Assembly: GCA_903928915.1 (NCBI GenBank)
Contig: CAIYSL010000018.1
Span: 1-64,000 of the forward strand
Reading direction: 5' to 3'
Length of the DNA stretch: 64,000 nt
DNA from: an uncultured Syntrophobacterales bacterium
GTDB lineage: Bacteria; Desulfobacterota; Syntrophia; Syntrophales; UBA5619
Part shown: piece by piece, positions 26,106-34,977 of the stretch
How the letters are laid out: each line of letters begins with the position of its first letter
Numbering within the stretch: the stretch's first letter is position 1
Made by a program: the position numbers and the translations under genes
The notes under the pieces: generated by a model
The model's database searches: none
What the model was told of the DNA's origin: nothing
Seen by the model: only the letters and a program-made list of their open reading frames with translations

Positions 26106-27419
26106 CTACATCAGCGAGGGGAGCCAGGTGCTCAGGATCGGGAAGGCCATGATGATGGCCAGCGAGACAAGCAGCATCAGCAGAAAGGGGAAGGAGCCCT
26201 GGAAGATCTCTTCGATCGTGGCCTTTCCGCCGAGCGACGACTTCATCGCGAACACCACCATCCCGAAAGGCGGCGTCAGCAGGCCGATCTCGATCGTGAT
26301 GATCGCGACGATGGCGAACCAGATCGGATCGTACCCCAGCTTTACCGCCACGGGGTGCATGATCGGGATCGTCAAGAGGATGATCGACACGGAATCGATG
26401 ATGCAGCCGAGGACCAGAAACACCAGGATGAACCCGAGGATGATGAAGATCGGGGCGACCGGAAGGGTCGTGGCCCACTGGCTGATCTGCGCTGCCAGGC
26501 CGGAGATGGTCAGCATCCGGCTGTACATCTGGGCGCAGATCAGCAGCATGAAGATGCTCGCGGTGGTCTGCCCCCCGTCGAGCAGCACCTGCCAGAGGTT
26601 CTTCGGATTGAGCTTCCCCTTGACGACCACCAGGATGAAGGCGCCCATCGCGCCCACGGCGCCCGCCTCGGTGGGGGTGAAGAGCCCCCCCCAGATCCCG
26701 CCCAGGACCAGCAGGATCAGGACCATGATCCCCCAAGAGACCAGGGTCTCGTTCACCATGGTCTTGACGGAAAACTCCTTTACCTCCGCAGTGACGCCGC
26801 CCAGGTGGGGCCGGAAGTAGATCATCGTCCGGATCCCCAGCGAGATGATCACGGTCACCACCAGGCCGGGGATAAACCCGGCGATGAAGAGCTTGCCGAT
26901 CGACTGCTCGGTGAGGACCCCGTAGACGATCATCAGGATGGACGGGGGGATCAGCATCCCGAGGATCGCGCTGCCGGCGATGATCCCCAGGCTGAATTTG
27001 CGGTCGTACCGCAGCCGTTCCATCTCGGGATAGGCGATCTTGGAGAAGACTGCGGCCGAGGCCACGGAGACGCCGGTGATGGCCGCGAACACGGCGTTGG
27101 CGAAGACCGTCGCGATCCCGATCCCGCCGCGGATCCGGCCCAGAAAGAACTGGGCCGTGCGGAACAGCTCCTGGGTTGCGCCCGAGAGGGTGGAAAAGAG
27201 CCCCATCAATACGAACAGCGGGATGACCGCGAATACGTAATCCATGACCGCGGAATAGGCGGTCGTCTGGAGCAGGTTGACGGCGACCGTTGCCTTGCCG
27301 GTGATCGCCCAGATCCCGATCACGCTGATCGAGGCCAGGGCCACCCCCACGTGGACGCCCAGGATGATGGCGGCAAAAAGAAACACAACCGAGATGATGG
27401 CGATCGTCAGCGGGTCCAT
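26106..27419 (-). CDS. dctM: TRAP transporter large membrane subunit DctM (system 2)
   Basis: A 437-residue multi-helix TRAP permease. The start MDPLTIAIISVVF (27419) overlaps the dctQ stop by one base; the longer track ORF is an upstream open frame. Family motifs include VIPLFVLMGLFSTLSG near residue 65, LGMLIPPSILMIVYG, and LLTPPFGMVVF near residue 385. It ends 36 bases from the terminator hairpin. Its C-terminus is the intact counterpart of the relic at 25332-25464. Confidence 0.95.
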   Translation of the reverse strand: MDPLTIAIISVVFLFAAIILGVHVGVALASISVIGIWAITGKATVAVNLLQTTAYSAVMDYVFAVIPLFVLMGLFSTLSGATQELFRTAQFFLGRIRGGIGIATVFANAVFAAITGVSVASAAVFSKIAYPEMERLRYDRKFSLGIIAGSAILGMLIPPSILMIVYGVLTEQSIGKLFIAGFIPGLVVTVIISLGIRTMIYFRPHLGGVTAEVKEFSVKTMVNETLVSWGIMVLILLVLGGIWGGLFTPTEAGAVGAMGAFILVVVKGKLNPKNLWQVLLDGGQTTASIFMLLICAQMYSRMLTISGLAAQISQWATTLPVAPIFIILGFILVFLVLGCIIDSVSIILLTIPIMHPVAVKLGYDPIWFAIVAIITIEIGLLTPPFGMVVFAMKSSLGGKATIEEIFQGSFPFLLMLLVSLAIIMAFPILSTWLPSLM

Positions 27420-27946
27420 CAGCGCCCCCCCTTCTGCCCGTGCCGGATGAATGCCCCTACGCTCCGCAGCCCGATCAGCAGGAATTCGAAGGAGGTCAGC
27501 GCGGCGCCGAGCAGGACGATCGTCCGTACCGGGTAGGTGGGGACCCGCACGGGGAGCTCCCCTTCGAACTCGCCGATCCGCCAGGCCTCGATCATGTTGT
27601 CCCAGCCGGAATAGACCAAAAGACCGAACACGAAGGCCCCCAGGATCGCGGCGATCAGATCGACGAAGGCCCGCCCCCGCGGAGAGAGCCGGTCCAGGAC
27701 CACGTCCGTGCGGATGTGGCCCCCGATCTTCAGGGTGTGCGACATCTGGAGCCAGACGATCGCCACGACGGACACCTTCACGATTTCCGGGACCCCGATG
27801 ATCGGAGAATTGAACAGGACCCGGCCCAGGATGTCGCAACTGATCAGGACCATGATGACCGCGATCCAGGCTGTTCCGGCGGCGTTGAGGATCGCCATCA
27901 GCCCATGGATGATTCTCATCGGTCCGCTTTCGACTTCTGCCTGCAT
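27419..27946 (-). CDS. dctQ: TRAP transporter small membrane subunit DctQ (system 2)
   Basis: A 175-residue four-helix membrane protein, with VPEIVKVSVVAIVWLQMSHTLKIGGHIRTD being the typical DctQ second-helix region. An AAGGATAGGG site precedes ATG 27946; a second Met nine codons in is an alternative. It is coupled to dctM. It lies 263 bases downstream of its dctP, a spacer without a gene that begins with a short GC hairpin. Confidence 0.93.
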   Translation of the reverse strand: MQAEVESGPMRIIHGLMAILNAAGTAWIAVIMVLISCDILGRVLFNSPIIGVPEIVKVSVVAIVWLQMSHTLKIGGHIRTDVVLDRLSPRGRAFVDLIAAILGAFVFGLLVYSGWDNMIEAWRIGEFEGELPVRVPTYPVRTIVLLGAALTSFEFLLIGLRSVGAFIRHGQKGGR

Positions 27947-28185
27947 ACCCTATCCTTCTTTGTTCGCTCCGGGGAGCCGGGGGGCCGCTGCGGCCGAACA
28001 GGGGCGCGTAAACGGTCAGAGTCCGGGGCGGCCCGTTGTCGATCGCCCGGCCCCTGACCGCAGTGCTGCGTTCCCTGCTCCCTTGTTACCCCGCCGGCGG
28101 CCGCCGTCCCGGTGCTGTGCCTCGCGTCCGGGCCATCGGCCGCCATACCAACGCCACGCCGATCAACCTCGCACTGGCAAGGGAG

Positions 28186-28201
28186 ACCGGCAGTTGCCGG
28201 T
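28186..28201 (-). terminator. Stem-loop just after dctP (system 2)
   Basis: ACCGGC and GCCGGT pair around the tetraloop AGTT, nine bases past the dctP stop on the minus strand. There is no T run. Like the hairpin in system 1, it probably protects or trims the dctP message ahead of dctQM. Confidence 0.45.
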
Positions 28202-28209
28202 GGGGCAGG

Positions 28210-29277
28210 CTATTTGATCCATTCCCGCGGGAACTTGAACCCTTCCGCCTTGAGATTCCGGTAGTAGGCGGCTACGACGCCGCCCGGCATCCCGGCCTTG
28301 GTGATTTCGGCCGCCCGGTCCTTCGGGATGTCGGGAAGCGCGTTCGCCCACTTGACCTTTTCTTCCCAGGTCAGGTTCCGGACGGTGCAGCCGGCGTCCT
28401 TCATCGCCTTCACGCTGCGTTCGCCCTTGGCGGCGCCCAGCGGGGTCTGGACCAGGTGGTACTGCTTGCCCACTTCCCGGATGATCTCCTGGACCTCCTT
28501 GGGCAGCTTCTTCCAGGTGTTCTGGTTGATGGTGATCATCACGTTGGGAATGGCCCCGAAATCGGTGAACGTGTAGTACTTGGCCACTTCATGGAGCTTG
28601 AAGGAGATGATGGCGTCGGGGAACATGACCCACCCCTGGTACACGCCCGTCTGCAGCGACGTGTACGCCTCGTTCAGGTTCGACTGCACCGGCACCGCAC
28701 CGATCGCCTGCACCCAGGGGATGTTCGGCCCGGCGGCGGCGATCTTCCGCCCCTTCAGCTGCTCGACCTTTTCCCAGGGAAAGGTCGTCACGAGGTTGTA
28801 ATTGCCCACTGCGCCGGTGGCGAGGTAGACTTGGTTGTATTTCTTCTCCAGGATCTCCCTGAGCTGGGGGGTCTCGTCGAACACCTTGCGGGCCGCTTTG
28901 GCGGCCATGACCGGGTCCGGGGTTCCGAAGGGGATGAAGTAGGGGAAGTTATGGGCCATAAGCTTGGCCGGCTCGAAGGGGACGTGGAGGTCCCCGATGT
29001 CCATCAGGCCGCTTTCCACGGCCTCGAGCACCTCGCCCAGTTTCGCGATCGACCCGCCGTAGGCCTCCACCCATTCGATCTTGTGCGGTGTCTTTGCCTC
29101 TACCCGCTTCTTCACCTCGACCTGGAAGAAATCCCGCATCGGCGTGATCCAGACGGAGGCATCCACCGGGTGCCCCGCCCCGATGACCAGCCGGAACGTC
29201 TCGGCCTGGGAAGTCCCCGGCTGCAGCAACGCGACGGCCAACAGGAATACACCGATTATCCTGACAACTGTTCTCAT
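28210..29277 (-). CDS. dctP: TRAP transporter solute-binding protein DctP (system 2)
   Basis: A 355-residue periplasmic binding protein with a signal peptide ending near residue 25 (TSQAET). The DctP fold is recognisable: AYGGSIAKLGEVLEAVESGLMDIG, FPYFIPFGTPDP and EQLKGRKIAAAGPN, with a later YQGWVMFPDAIISFK. It is only distantly related to the system 1 protein, so a different ligand is likely. It starts the dctP-dctQ-dctM minus-strand operon that converges on system 1. Confidence 0.94.
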   Translation of the reverse strand: MRTVVRIIGVFLLAVALLQPGTSQAETFRLVIGAGHPVDASVWITPMRDFFQVEVKKRVEAKTPHKIEWVEAYGGSIAKLGEVLEAVESGLMDIGDLHVPFEPAKLMAHNFPYFIPFGTPDPVMAAKAARKVFDETPQLREILEKKYNQVYLATGAVGNYNLVTTFPWEKVEQLKGRKIAAAGPNIPWVQAIGAVPVQSNLNEAYTSLQTGVYQGWVMFPDAIISFKLHEVAKYYTFTDFGAIPNVMITINQNTWKKLPKEVQEIIREVGKQYHLVQTPLGAAKGERSVKAMKDAGCTVRNLTWEEKVKWANALPDIPKDRAAEITKAGMPGGVVAAYYRNLKAEGFKFPREWIK

Positions 29278-29478
29278 GCTTCCCTCCTTAATGGTTGTGT
29301 TGATCGCTTCGGGGACATTCCCCGCAGCGTGTTTCGTTTCCTGCCGCTACCCCGCAGCATGCTGTGGAGGGTGAAGCGGTCGCCGGGACCCTGATTGCGC
29401 GCAAAACAGTTTCCCTCGCCAGGAGCCATCCGGTCGGGATGTCACGAAACTGGTACCCGGCAGCTGGTCCGCTTGCGC

Positions 29479-30432
29479 CTACAGCGTAATCTGTGCTCCG
29501 GCCGTGTTGAGCAGGAAGGCCTCGGGCATCTCCCGCGCCACCGCAGCCAGCGTCTTGAAGCCGCTGCAGTGCATCGGGGATACAAGGGCGGGTTTCAGTC
29601 GCTTCAACTCCTCGATCGTCTTGTTTGCCTTCTCCTCAGAAATCCCCGGGAATCCCAGGTGAAAACCGCCGAAGACGGCATGCACCTTCTCGACTCCGGT
29701 GACGGTCTGTGCCTGGCGAATCGTGTTGACGATGCCGGCATGGGCGCACCCGGCCACGACGACCAGGCCTTTGTCCCGCAGAACGACGATCAGGGCCAGG
29801 TCGTCGGCGGTTTCATCCTCGACAAAGGCGCCGTTTTTCAGGCACCGCAGAGCCGATGGGGTCCCCGCCGGAGGGCCGGGGGGCTCGAAGGGGGTGGTGA
29901 GGGGAATTTCCCCGGTGGTAAACGCGGCCGGCCCCATCTGCATGGGGTTGGCCGCCAGCACGAGCCTGCCTCCCGCCGCTTCGAGCTCCTCTTTGCGCAG
30001 AGACTGGTTGTAATAGGGGATCACCCAGCCGTTCCCGGCGACCACATACCGGGTCAAGAAGGCGTTGGGGTGGATGATGACGGGCAGCGGAACGCTGCGG
30101 GCCTTCAGCAGGGCAACAAGCCCGCCGTAATGGTCGGGATGCCCGTGGCTGATGACCGCGTGATCGATGCTGTCCGGGGAGATGTGCAGGGCCGACATGT
30201 TGTGGAGGATGACCGAGTCGCTCAGCCCTGCGTCGAAGAGGATGCGGTACCGCTGGCCGGCGAAGGAGATGTCGACCAGCAGCGAGATCCCGTTTTCCGC
30301 CTGGATCGGCTTGTTCCGCGGGTCGAAGTGAAACGCGAGCCCCGTCCGTTTGACCGTCTCCGTATTCGGAATGAGCATGTCCACATAGTTCTCGACCAGC
30401 GTGGTGATCGTTATCCCGTCCGCTGCCTGCAT
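29479..30432 (-). CDS. MBL-fold metallohydrolase (MJ0301/dihydropterin synthase-like)
   Basis: A 317-residue metallo-beta-lactamase-fold protein. SHGHPDHYGG near residue 90 is the HxHxDH metal motif, with further ligands in AGCAHAG and a late FGGFHLG. The arrangement is that of the MJ0301-like group annotated as an RFA-P synthase, although most bacterial members are uncharacterised. The start at 30432 has AAGGAG eight bases upstream; the track frame runs farther. It stands alone, downstream of and divergent from the hydro-lyase genes. Confidence 0.85.
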   Translation of the reverse strand: MQAADGITITTLVENYVDMLIPNTETVKRTGLAFHFDPRNKPIQAENGISLLVDISFAGQRYRILFDAGLSDSVILHNMSALHISPDSIDHAVISHGHPDHYGGLVALLKARSVPLPVIIHPNAFLTRYVVAGNGWVIPYYNQSLRKEELEAAGGRLVLAANPMQMGPAAFTTGEIPLTTPFEPPGPPAGTPSALRCLKNGAFVEDETADDLALIVVLRDKGLVVVAGCAHAGIVNTIRQAQTVTGVEKVHAVFGGFHLGFPGISEEKANKTIEELKRLKPALVSPMHCSGFKTLAAVAREMPEAFLLNTAGAQITL

Positions 30433-30605
30433 CTTCGACTCCTTATATCTCCGGTTATTGTCGAGCATCGCACAACGGTTCGCCCCCGCTTCAGCGCCAT
30501 CAGCCGGGCGCGGCGGGCAGGGGGCTACGATACGACCGCCGCGAAGAAATAGCAAGAAAAAGGTTGTTCCCGGGCGGGCTGCCGAGGACGGCGGAACGTT
30601 TTCCG

Positions 30606-30634
30606 TTGACATTCACGGGAGGCTTCCTTAAGCT
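30606..30634 (+). promoter_or_regulatory. Putative promoter for the hydro-lyase genes
   Basis: A perfect TTGACA is followed after 17 bases by TAAGCT, which keeps the important first A and last T of the -10. It lies about 80 bases before the beta-subunit start, in the spacer divergent from the MBL gene. Confidence 0.5.
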
Positions 30635-30714
30635 CTGACGCACGACGGTCACCGGCGGGCCCGCCGATGCCCCGGGACCCGCCGCGTTTGTTCGCGAAAG
30701 GAGCGTGTGAAGCA

Positions 30715-31224
30715 GTGGAGAGCCTATCGATTCGGACCCCGATCAGCCCCGAGATTGCCGGGAACCTCACCGTCGGGGATGCCTTCGCGCTGCACGGCAA
30801 GATCCTCTGCGCCCGCGATGCCGCCCTGTCCCGCCTCGTGCGGATGCTCGATACGGGGACCCTGGGAGACTTGGCGGAACATCTGAAGGGAGCCGTGATC
30901 TTTCACACCGCCGTGAGCGATGCGGGCATCGGGCCGACCAGCAGCAACAAGGTCGAGATCGAAGGCAGCATCGGCCCGCTCTCGGCCGCGGGGGTGCGGA
31001 TCCATCTGGGCAAGGGCGCCATCTCCGCCGCGACCGTCGCCCGGATGTCCTCGGCCGGCAGCGTGTTCGCGGTAACCCCGCCGGCTACGGCGCTGTTCAT
31101 GGACAAGATCGTCTCCCGGCGGATCCTCGCCTTCCCCGAGGAGGGGATGGAGGCGCTGTTCGAGCTCGACGTGCGGGGTCTGCCCGGGATCGTGGCCGCG
31201 GCGAAGGGGGCAAGCATCTATTGA
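30715..31224 (+). CDS. Class I fumarase/tartrate dehydratase-type hydro-lyase, beta subunit
   Basis: The C-terminal (beta) half of an iron-sulfur hydro-lyase. It opens with ISPEIAGNLTVGDAFALHGKI and includes GPTSSNKVEIEG and HLGKGAIS, the substrate-binding part of the family. A GTG at 30715 with AAAGGAG upstream is preferred, giving 169 residues; the track ATG at 30667 lacks a ribosome site. Fumarase, L-tartrate dehydratase and mesaconase share this fold, so the substrate is not settled. Unusually, it precedes the alpha gene. Confidence 0.85.
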   Translation: MESLSIRTPISPEIAGNLTVGDAFALHGKILCARDAALSRLVRMLDTGTLGDLAEHLKGAVIFHTAVSDAGIGPTSSNKVEIEGSIGPLSAAGVRIHLGKGAISAATVARMSSAGSVFAVTPPATALFMDKIVSRRILAFPEEGMEALFELDVRGLPGIVAAAKGASIY

Positions 31225-31276
31225 CGGTCAACGGACGGCGCCGAAGCGGTCCGCTCTGCACAGGAGAAGCGACGAC

Positions 31277-32152
31277 ATGACGACACGCTGCGAGCGGGTT
31301 GAGGGCTTGGTGAAGGAGCTGCTGATCACCGCATCCACCACCTTCCGTCCGGATCAGTACCGGGCCTACGAGCGGGCCATCGCCCGGGAGACCAACCCCC
31401 CCTCCCGGTGGGCGATGGAGGCGATGGTGGAAAATGCCCGCATCGCCGCCGCCAAGAGGTACCCCCTGTGCGACGATACGGGCATCCCGCACTTGATCGT
31501 GGAGGTCGGCGCCGAGGTGGCGATCTCCGGGGAGCTGCTGGAGGCGATCCGGGCGGGTGTTGCCGCGGGCCAGCGGGCGCTCCCGACGCGGCCGATGGGG
31601 CTTATGGGAAACGACGAGCAGCGGATCGCACAGAGCGGGGGCGTGTCGTCCGACCCGGCCTGGGTCGTCCCCCCGGCGATGCTGGTGAAGCCGATCCCCG
31701 GGGATGAACTGCGGATCACGGTCCTGATGTTGGGCGGCGGTCCGGAGCTGCGCTCGACCACCGTCAAGGTGTTCCACGAACGCAACGCCGAAGGGGTGAT
31801 CCGCGAGGCGGGGAGGTGGGCCGCCGAGGTGGCCGCGAAACTGGGGTGCACACCCACGCTTCCTTGCATCGGCATCGGCCGGACCCACTACGAGGCGACG
31901 ACGATGATGCTCGAGGCGATGCAGGAGGGGGACCTCGACTGCCAGAGTGAATGGGAGCGGATCGTGACCGAGATGGTGAACGCCTCGGGCAGCGGTTCGC
32001 TGGGCCTGCGTGGGACCGTGACCGCCCTGGGTTGCTTCATCCGCGTGGGGCCGCAACGCGCCAGCGGTCAGCGCATGGTCTGCATGCGGCCGGGGTGCTC
32101 GGTCGACGTCCGGCGGGCCACGGTCACGATGCGCGCCCGCGAGCTCGCGTAA
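31277..32152 (+). CDS. Class I fumarase/tartrate dehydratase-type hydro-lyase, alpha subunit
   Basis: The iron-sulfur alpha subunit of 291 residues. The three cluster cysteines are in PLCDDTG (about residue 65), LPCIGIGRT (about 196) and LGCFIRVGPQR (about 254). It forms the enzyme with the beta subunit encoded 52 bases upstream. A TRAP system nearby and a CoA-transferase downstream suggest C4- or C5-dicarboxylate breakdown, but this is inference. Confidence 0.9.
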   Translation: MTTRCERVEGLVKELLITASTTFRPDQYRAYERAIARETNPPSRWAMEAMVENARIAAAKRYPLCDDTGIPHLIVEVGAEVAISGELLEAIRAGVAAGQRALPTRPMGLMGNDEQRIAQSGGVSSDPAWVVPPAMLVKPIPGDELRITVLMLGGGPELRSTTVKVFHERNAEGVIREAGRWAAEVAAKLGCTPTLPCIGIGRTHYEATTMMLEAMQEGDLDCQSEWERIVTEMVNASGSGSLGLRGTVTALGCFIRVGPQRASGQRMVCMRPGCSVDVRRATVTMRARELA

Positions 32153-32511
32153 CGGGGCGGGCCGCGCCCGCCGTAAGCCTTCCTGCCCTCGGCAGACTCG
32201 ACCGGGAGATCGTGACGGATCTCACGGAACTGTTCGGCTGGGATATCTATTGACGGTCACCTCTCCGGGTTTGCCAAGGGGATCGCCAGGGGGAAGCGCG
32301 TGGACCGGGGAGACGCGATCGGGTATATGCGGGCAGGACGGGCGTTGCGACCGGACCGCATCCCGTTTTCCGAGTGCAGCACCAGGGGAGGGATGGCAAT
32401 CCTCTCCGGGGAACGCCCGCACGACCGGCGCTGATCCGGTTCCTCCGCTCGCCGGCGCGACGAGCCCTGATCAGGGGCGAGGTGAGGTGCGGAGGGCGAC
32501 CGTAAATTTCG
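32153..32511. other. Intergenic region with a possible gene-end remnant
   Basis: Most of the 446-base gap before the CoA-transferase is this stretch. Near its start a short open frame ends LTELFGWDIY and a stop, resembling the end of a protein but with no start codon. The last 15 bases around that stop, ATCTATTGACGGTCA (32245-32259), repeat exactly those around the beta-subunit stop (31216-31230). The rest shows nothing recognisable. Confidence 0.4.
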
Positions 32512-32540
32512 TTGACAGATACGACCGTTCTCCTTAGAAT
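32512..32540 (+). promoter_or_regulatory. Putative sigma-70 promoter for the CoA-transferase gene
   Basis: A perfect TTGACA and TAGAAT (5/6) are spaced exactly 17 bases apart, about 60 bases before the CoA-transferase start. This strong match implies that the gene is transcribed separately from the hydro-lyase. Confidence 0.75.
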
Positions 32541-32598
32541 CGCCCCGGCAACTCTGTCGCCTTTTCACCGCCTACCGCTTACGGGGAGTGATCGCACG

Positions 32599-33786
32599 AT
32601 GAGCCTACCGCTGACGGGTGTACGGATCCTCGATTTAACGCTGATCATGGCCGGCCCTTACTGCACCCTGATCCTGGGGGACCTGGGGGCGGAGGTGATC
32701 AAGATCGAAAAACCGGGAATCGGCGAATCGTCGCGCGAGATGCCCCCCCATTTCTTCGCGGGGCAATCGGCTTATTTCATCGCCATGAACCGGAACAAAA
32801 AGAGCATGACCCTCGACCTGAAGAGCGACGCGGGCAAGCGGATATTCCTGGACTTGGCCAGGAAGTCGGACGTGGTGATCGACAACTTCCGGCCGGGGGT
32901 GGTGAAGAAACTGGGGATCGACTTCGATACGCTCAAAACGATCAACCCCCGCATCATCTGCTGCTCCATATCGGGATACGGCCAGACCGGTCCGTTCCGG
33001 GACCGGCCGGCCTTCGACCTGGTGATTCAGGCCCGGGGCGGGATCATGAGCTATACCGGGGAGGAGGGGCAGATGCCGGTGCGGATGGGGGCGCCGATGG
33101 GCGATCTGTCCGGCGGGGTATTCGCGTCGCAGGGCATCCTGGCAGCGCTCTACCAGCGGGAAAAGACGGGGCGCGGCCAGCGGATCGACATCAGCCTGGT
33201 TGACTGCCAGACGTCGCTGCTCACCTACCGCGCCCAGTTCTATCTGGTGGGCAAGGAGATCGCGCGGCCCGTCGGCTCGGGCCACGTTTCCGCCCATCCG
33301 ATCAGGGCGTTTCGGACCCGGACCTTCGACGTGGTGATCGACGCCAATACGGAGAGCATCTTCACCGAACTGTGCGACGCCATCGGCCGGCCGGAGATGG
33401 CGCGAGACGGCAAATTCAACTCGCGGGAGGCGCGGCTCAAGAACAAAGAGGAGCTGTACGCCATCCTGGAGGAGGCGTTCCTCAAGAAGACCGGCGAGGA
33501 GTGGCTGGAGATCCTGGAGAAACGCATCCCCATCGCCCCGATCAACACGATCGACAAGGCCCTCGCCGATCCCCAGACGCTCAGCCGCAACATGGTGGTC
33601 GAGGTGGAATACCCGGACAACAAGAAGCTCCGTATCGTGGGCAATCCCATCAAGATGTCCGAAGTGGACGAGGAGGTGTTCCGGCGTCCCCCCTACCTGG
33701 GTGAGCATACCGAGGAGATCCTCCGGGACCTCCTCCAGTACCCGCCGGAACGGATCGAGGCGATCAAAACCGAGAAGGCTGTGTAG
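32599..33786 (+). CDS. Class III CoA-transferase (CaiB/BaiF family)
   Basis: A 395-residue formyl-CoA-transferase-type enzyme that moves CoA between acids through an aspartyl intermediate. It opens with LTGVRILDLTLIMAGPYCT, has the IKIEKPG CoA-contact region, and the catalytic Asp lies in APMGDLSGG near residue 173. The start at 32599 has a GGAG site ten bases upstream; the track adds 29 codons over the promoter. The substrate acid is not evident. It is followed eight bases later by a double-hotdog protein. Confidence 0.92.
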   Translation: MSLPLTGVRILDLTLIMAGPYCTLILGDLGAEVIKIEKPGIGESSREMPPHFFAGQSAYFIAMNRNKKSMTLDLKSDAGKRIFLDLARKSDVVIDNFRPGVVKKLGIDFDTLKTINPRIICCSISGYGQTGPFRDRPAFDLVIQARGGIMSYTGEEGQMPVRMGAPMGDLSGGVFASQGILAALYQREKTGRGQRIDISLVDCQTSLLTYRAQFYLVGKEIARPVGSGHVSAHPIRAFRTRTFDVVIDANTESIFTELCDAIGRPEMARDGKFNSREARLKNKEELYAILEEAFLKKTGEEWLEILEKRIPIAPINTIDKALADPQTLSRNMVVEVEYPDNKKLRIVGNPIKMSEVDEEVFRRPPYLGEHTEEILRDLLQYPPERIEAIKTEKAV

Positions 33787-33794
33787 CCGCTCCC

Positions 33795-34757
33795 ATGATC
33801 CGCAACCGCCGTACCTTTCCGAACCCCGCCGATCGGGCGATCCGCGACCGCGTGCTCAGGGCGATCGCGGCCAATCGCGTCCCCGGACTGCATTTCGCCG
33901 GCCATTTTCTCGACCTGGCATGGCAGGAAGTCACGGCCGATACGGCGGCCATGGCGATGGCGGCGGGGCCGCACTGCCGCGATGCGGACGGGGCGGTGAA
34001 CCTCGTGGCGCTGGGGATCCTGGTGGACAACATCCTTGCCACCCCCACGCGGACCGAAGCCGTCCCCGGTGCGCGGCTGGCGACCATCCAGATCAACCTC
34101 CAATTCACCGGTCAGCAGATCAGCGGGGACCTTACCGCCGAAGGACGCCTGGTGGGCCGCAGCGAGCAGGCGCAGCTGCGGCGGGAGCTGTCGTCGGCGA
34201 CGATCTCGGCTGCGGGGGCGGCGGTCTGCCACGCGAGCGGCGAATTCGCGCTGCTCGACGCCCCGCCGGGCGTTACCCTCGCCCCGCTGCCCTGGCAGCG
34301 GAGCGAGCCTCCGCCGCTCGCGACGGTCGACCCCGACGAATTCACCCCCGCTGAACGGGCGATCCTCAGGCTCTGCGACGCCGCGCTGGCGAAGTCAACG
34401 CCCGCGGCCTCGTTCATCCAACATCTCTGGGGCGGCCTGCCGCGGCGAAGCGCGCACGGGGCGGCTCACCGCGTTGCGATCGGTCCGCACATCGGCAACC
34501 GGGTCGGTCACGTCCAGGGCGGAGCGCTGCTCGGCCTGGCGGCGACCACCGCCCGCGCGGCGGCGCCCGCAGGGATGCTGCCGGCCGCGATCTCGGCCTG
34601 GTACATAAGCCCCGGCCGCGGTGCGGCGCTCACCATTCGCTCGCGCATCCTGCATGCGGGCCGTACCCTCGCCGTGGTTCGAACCGAGATCAAGACCCCC
34701 GCCGGCGAACGCGTGCTCGAGGCGGTGAGTCACCACGTGGCGCGCAGAGCCGCCTGA
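33795..34757 (+). CDS. Double-hotdog protein, PaaI-type thioesterase-like
   Basis: A 320-residue protein built of two hotdog domains. The second is clearer, with NRVGHVQGGALLGLAA near residue 235 standing for the HGG-type loop, while the first (about residues 20-155) is more diverged. Double-hotdog proteins include thioesterases and acyl-CoA hydratases, and either could act on the product of the adjoining CoA-transferase. Coupled spacing supports a joint role. A terminator follows at 34774. Confidence 0.7.
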   Translation: MIRNRRTFPNPADRAIRDRVLRAIAANRVPGLHFAGHFLDLAWQEVTADTAAMAMAAGPHCRDADGAVNLVALGILVDNILATPTRTEAVPGARLATIQINLQFTGQQISGDLTAEGRLVGRSEQAQLRRELSSATISAAGAAVCHASGEFALLDAPPGVTLAPLPWQRSEPPPLATVDPDEFTPAERAILRLCDAALAKSTPAASFIQHLWGGLPRRSAHGAAHRVAIGPHIGNRVGHVQGGALLGLAATTARAAAPAGMLPAAISAWYISPGRGAALTIRSRILHAGRTLAVVRTEIKTPAGERVLEAVSHHVARRAA

Positions 34758-34773
34758 CCCCAGCAACCGGAAG

Positions 34774-34805
34774 CGGAGCTCACGACCGCAGCTCCGTGCG
34801 TTTTT
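34774..34805 (+). terminator. Rho-independent terminator
   Basis: CGGAGCT and AGCTCCG form a 7-bp stem with a nine-base loop, followed by TGCG and TTTTT, 17 bases after the double-hotdog stop. Confidence 0.7.
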
Positions 34806-34977
34806 CCCGCGCCGCCGTGCGGGAACGTACCCCCGTCGCAACGGCAGGTCGTTTCGCCGCAGGCTCCGCTCAAAGGGTTGGGGAAAAAGCCGCGGGCACG
34901 GGGCCGAGCGGCGCACGCCCCCGCGCATTCCGCCGGCCGGAGGACAGGAGTGGGGGCAGATGCTCCCGGCGTACGGG

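Noticed and set aside
31951-32253. 100-residue plus-strand ORF overlapping the hydro-lyase alpha gene as a separate protein
   Set aside because: Two thirds is out-of-frame shadow of the alpha gene and no start exists in the remainder; kept only as a possible gene-end remnant.
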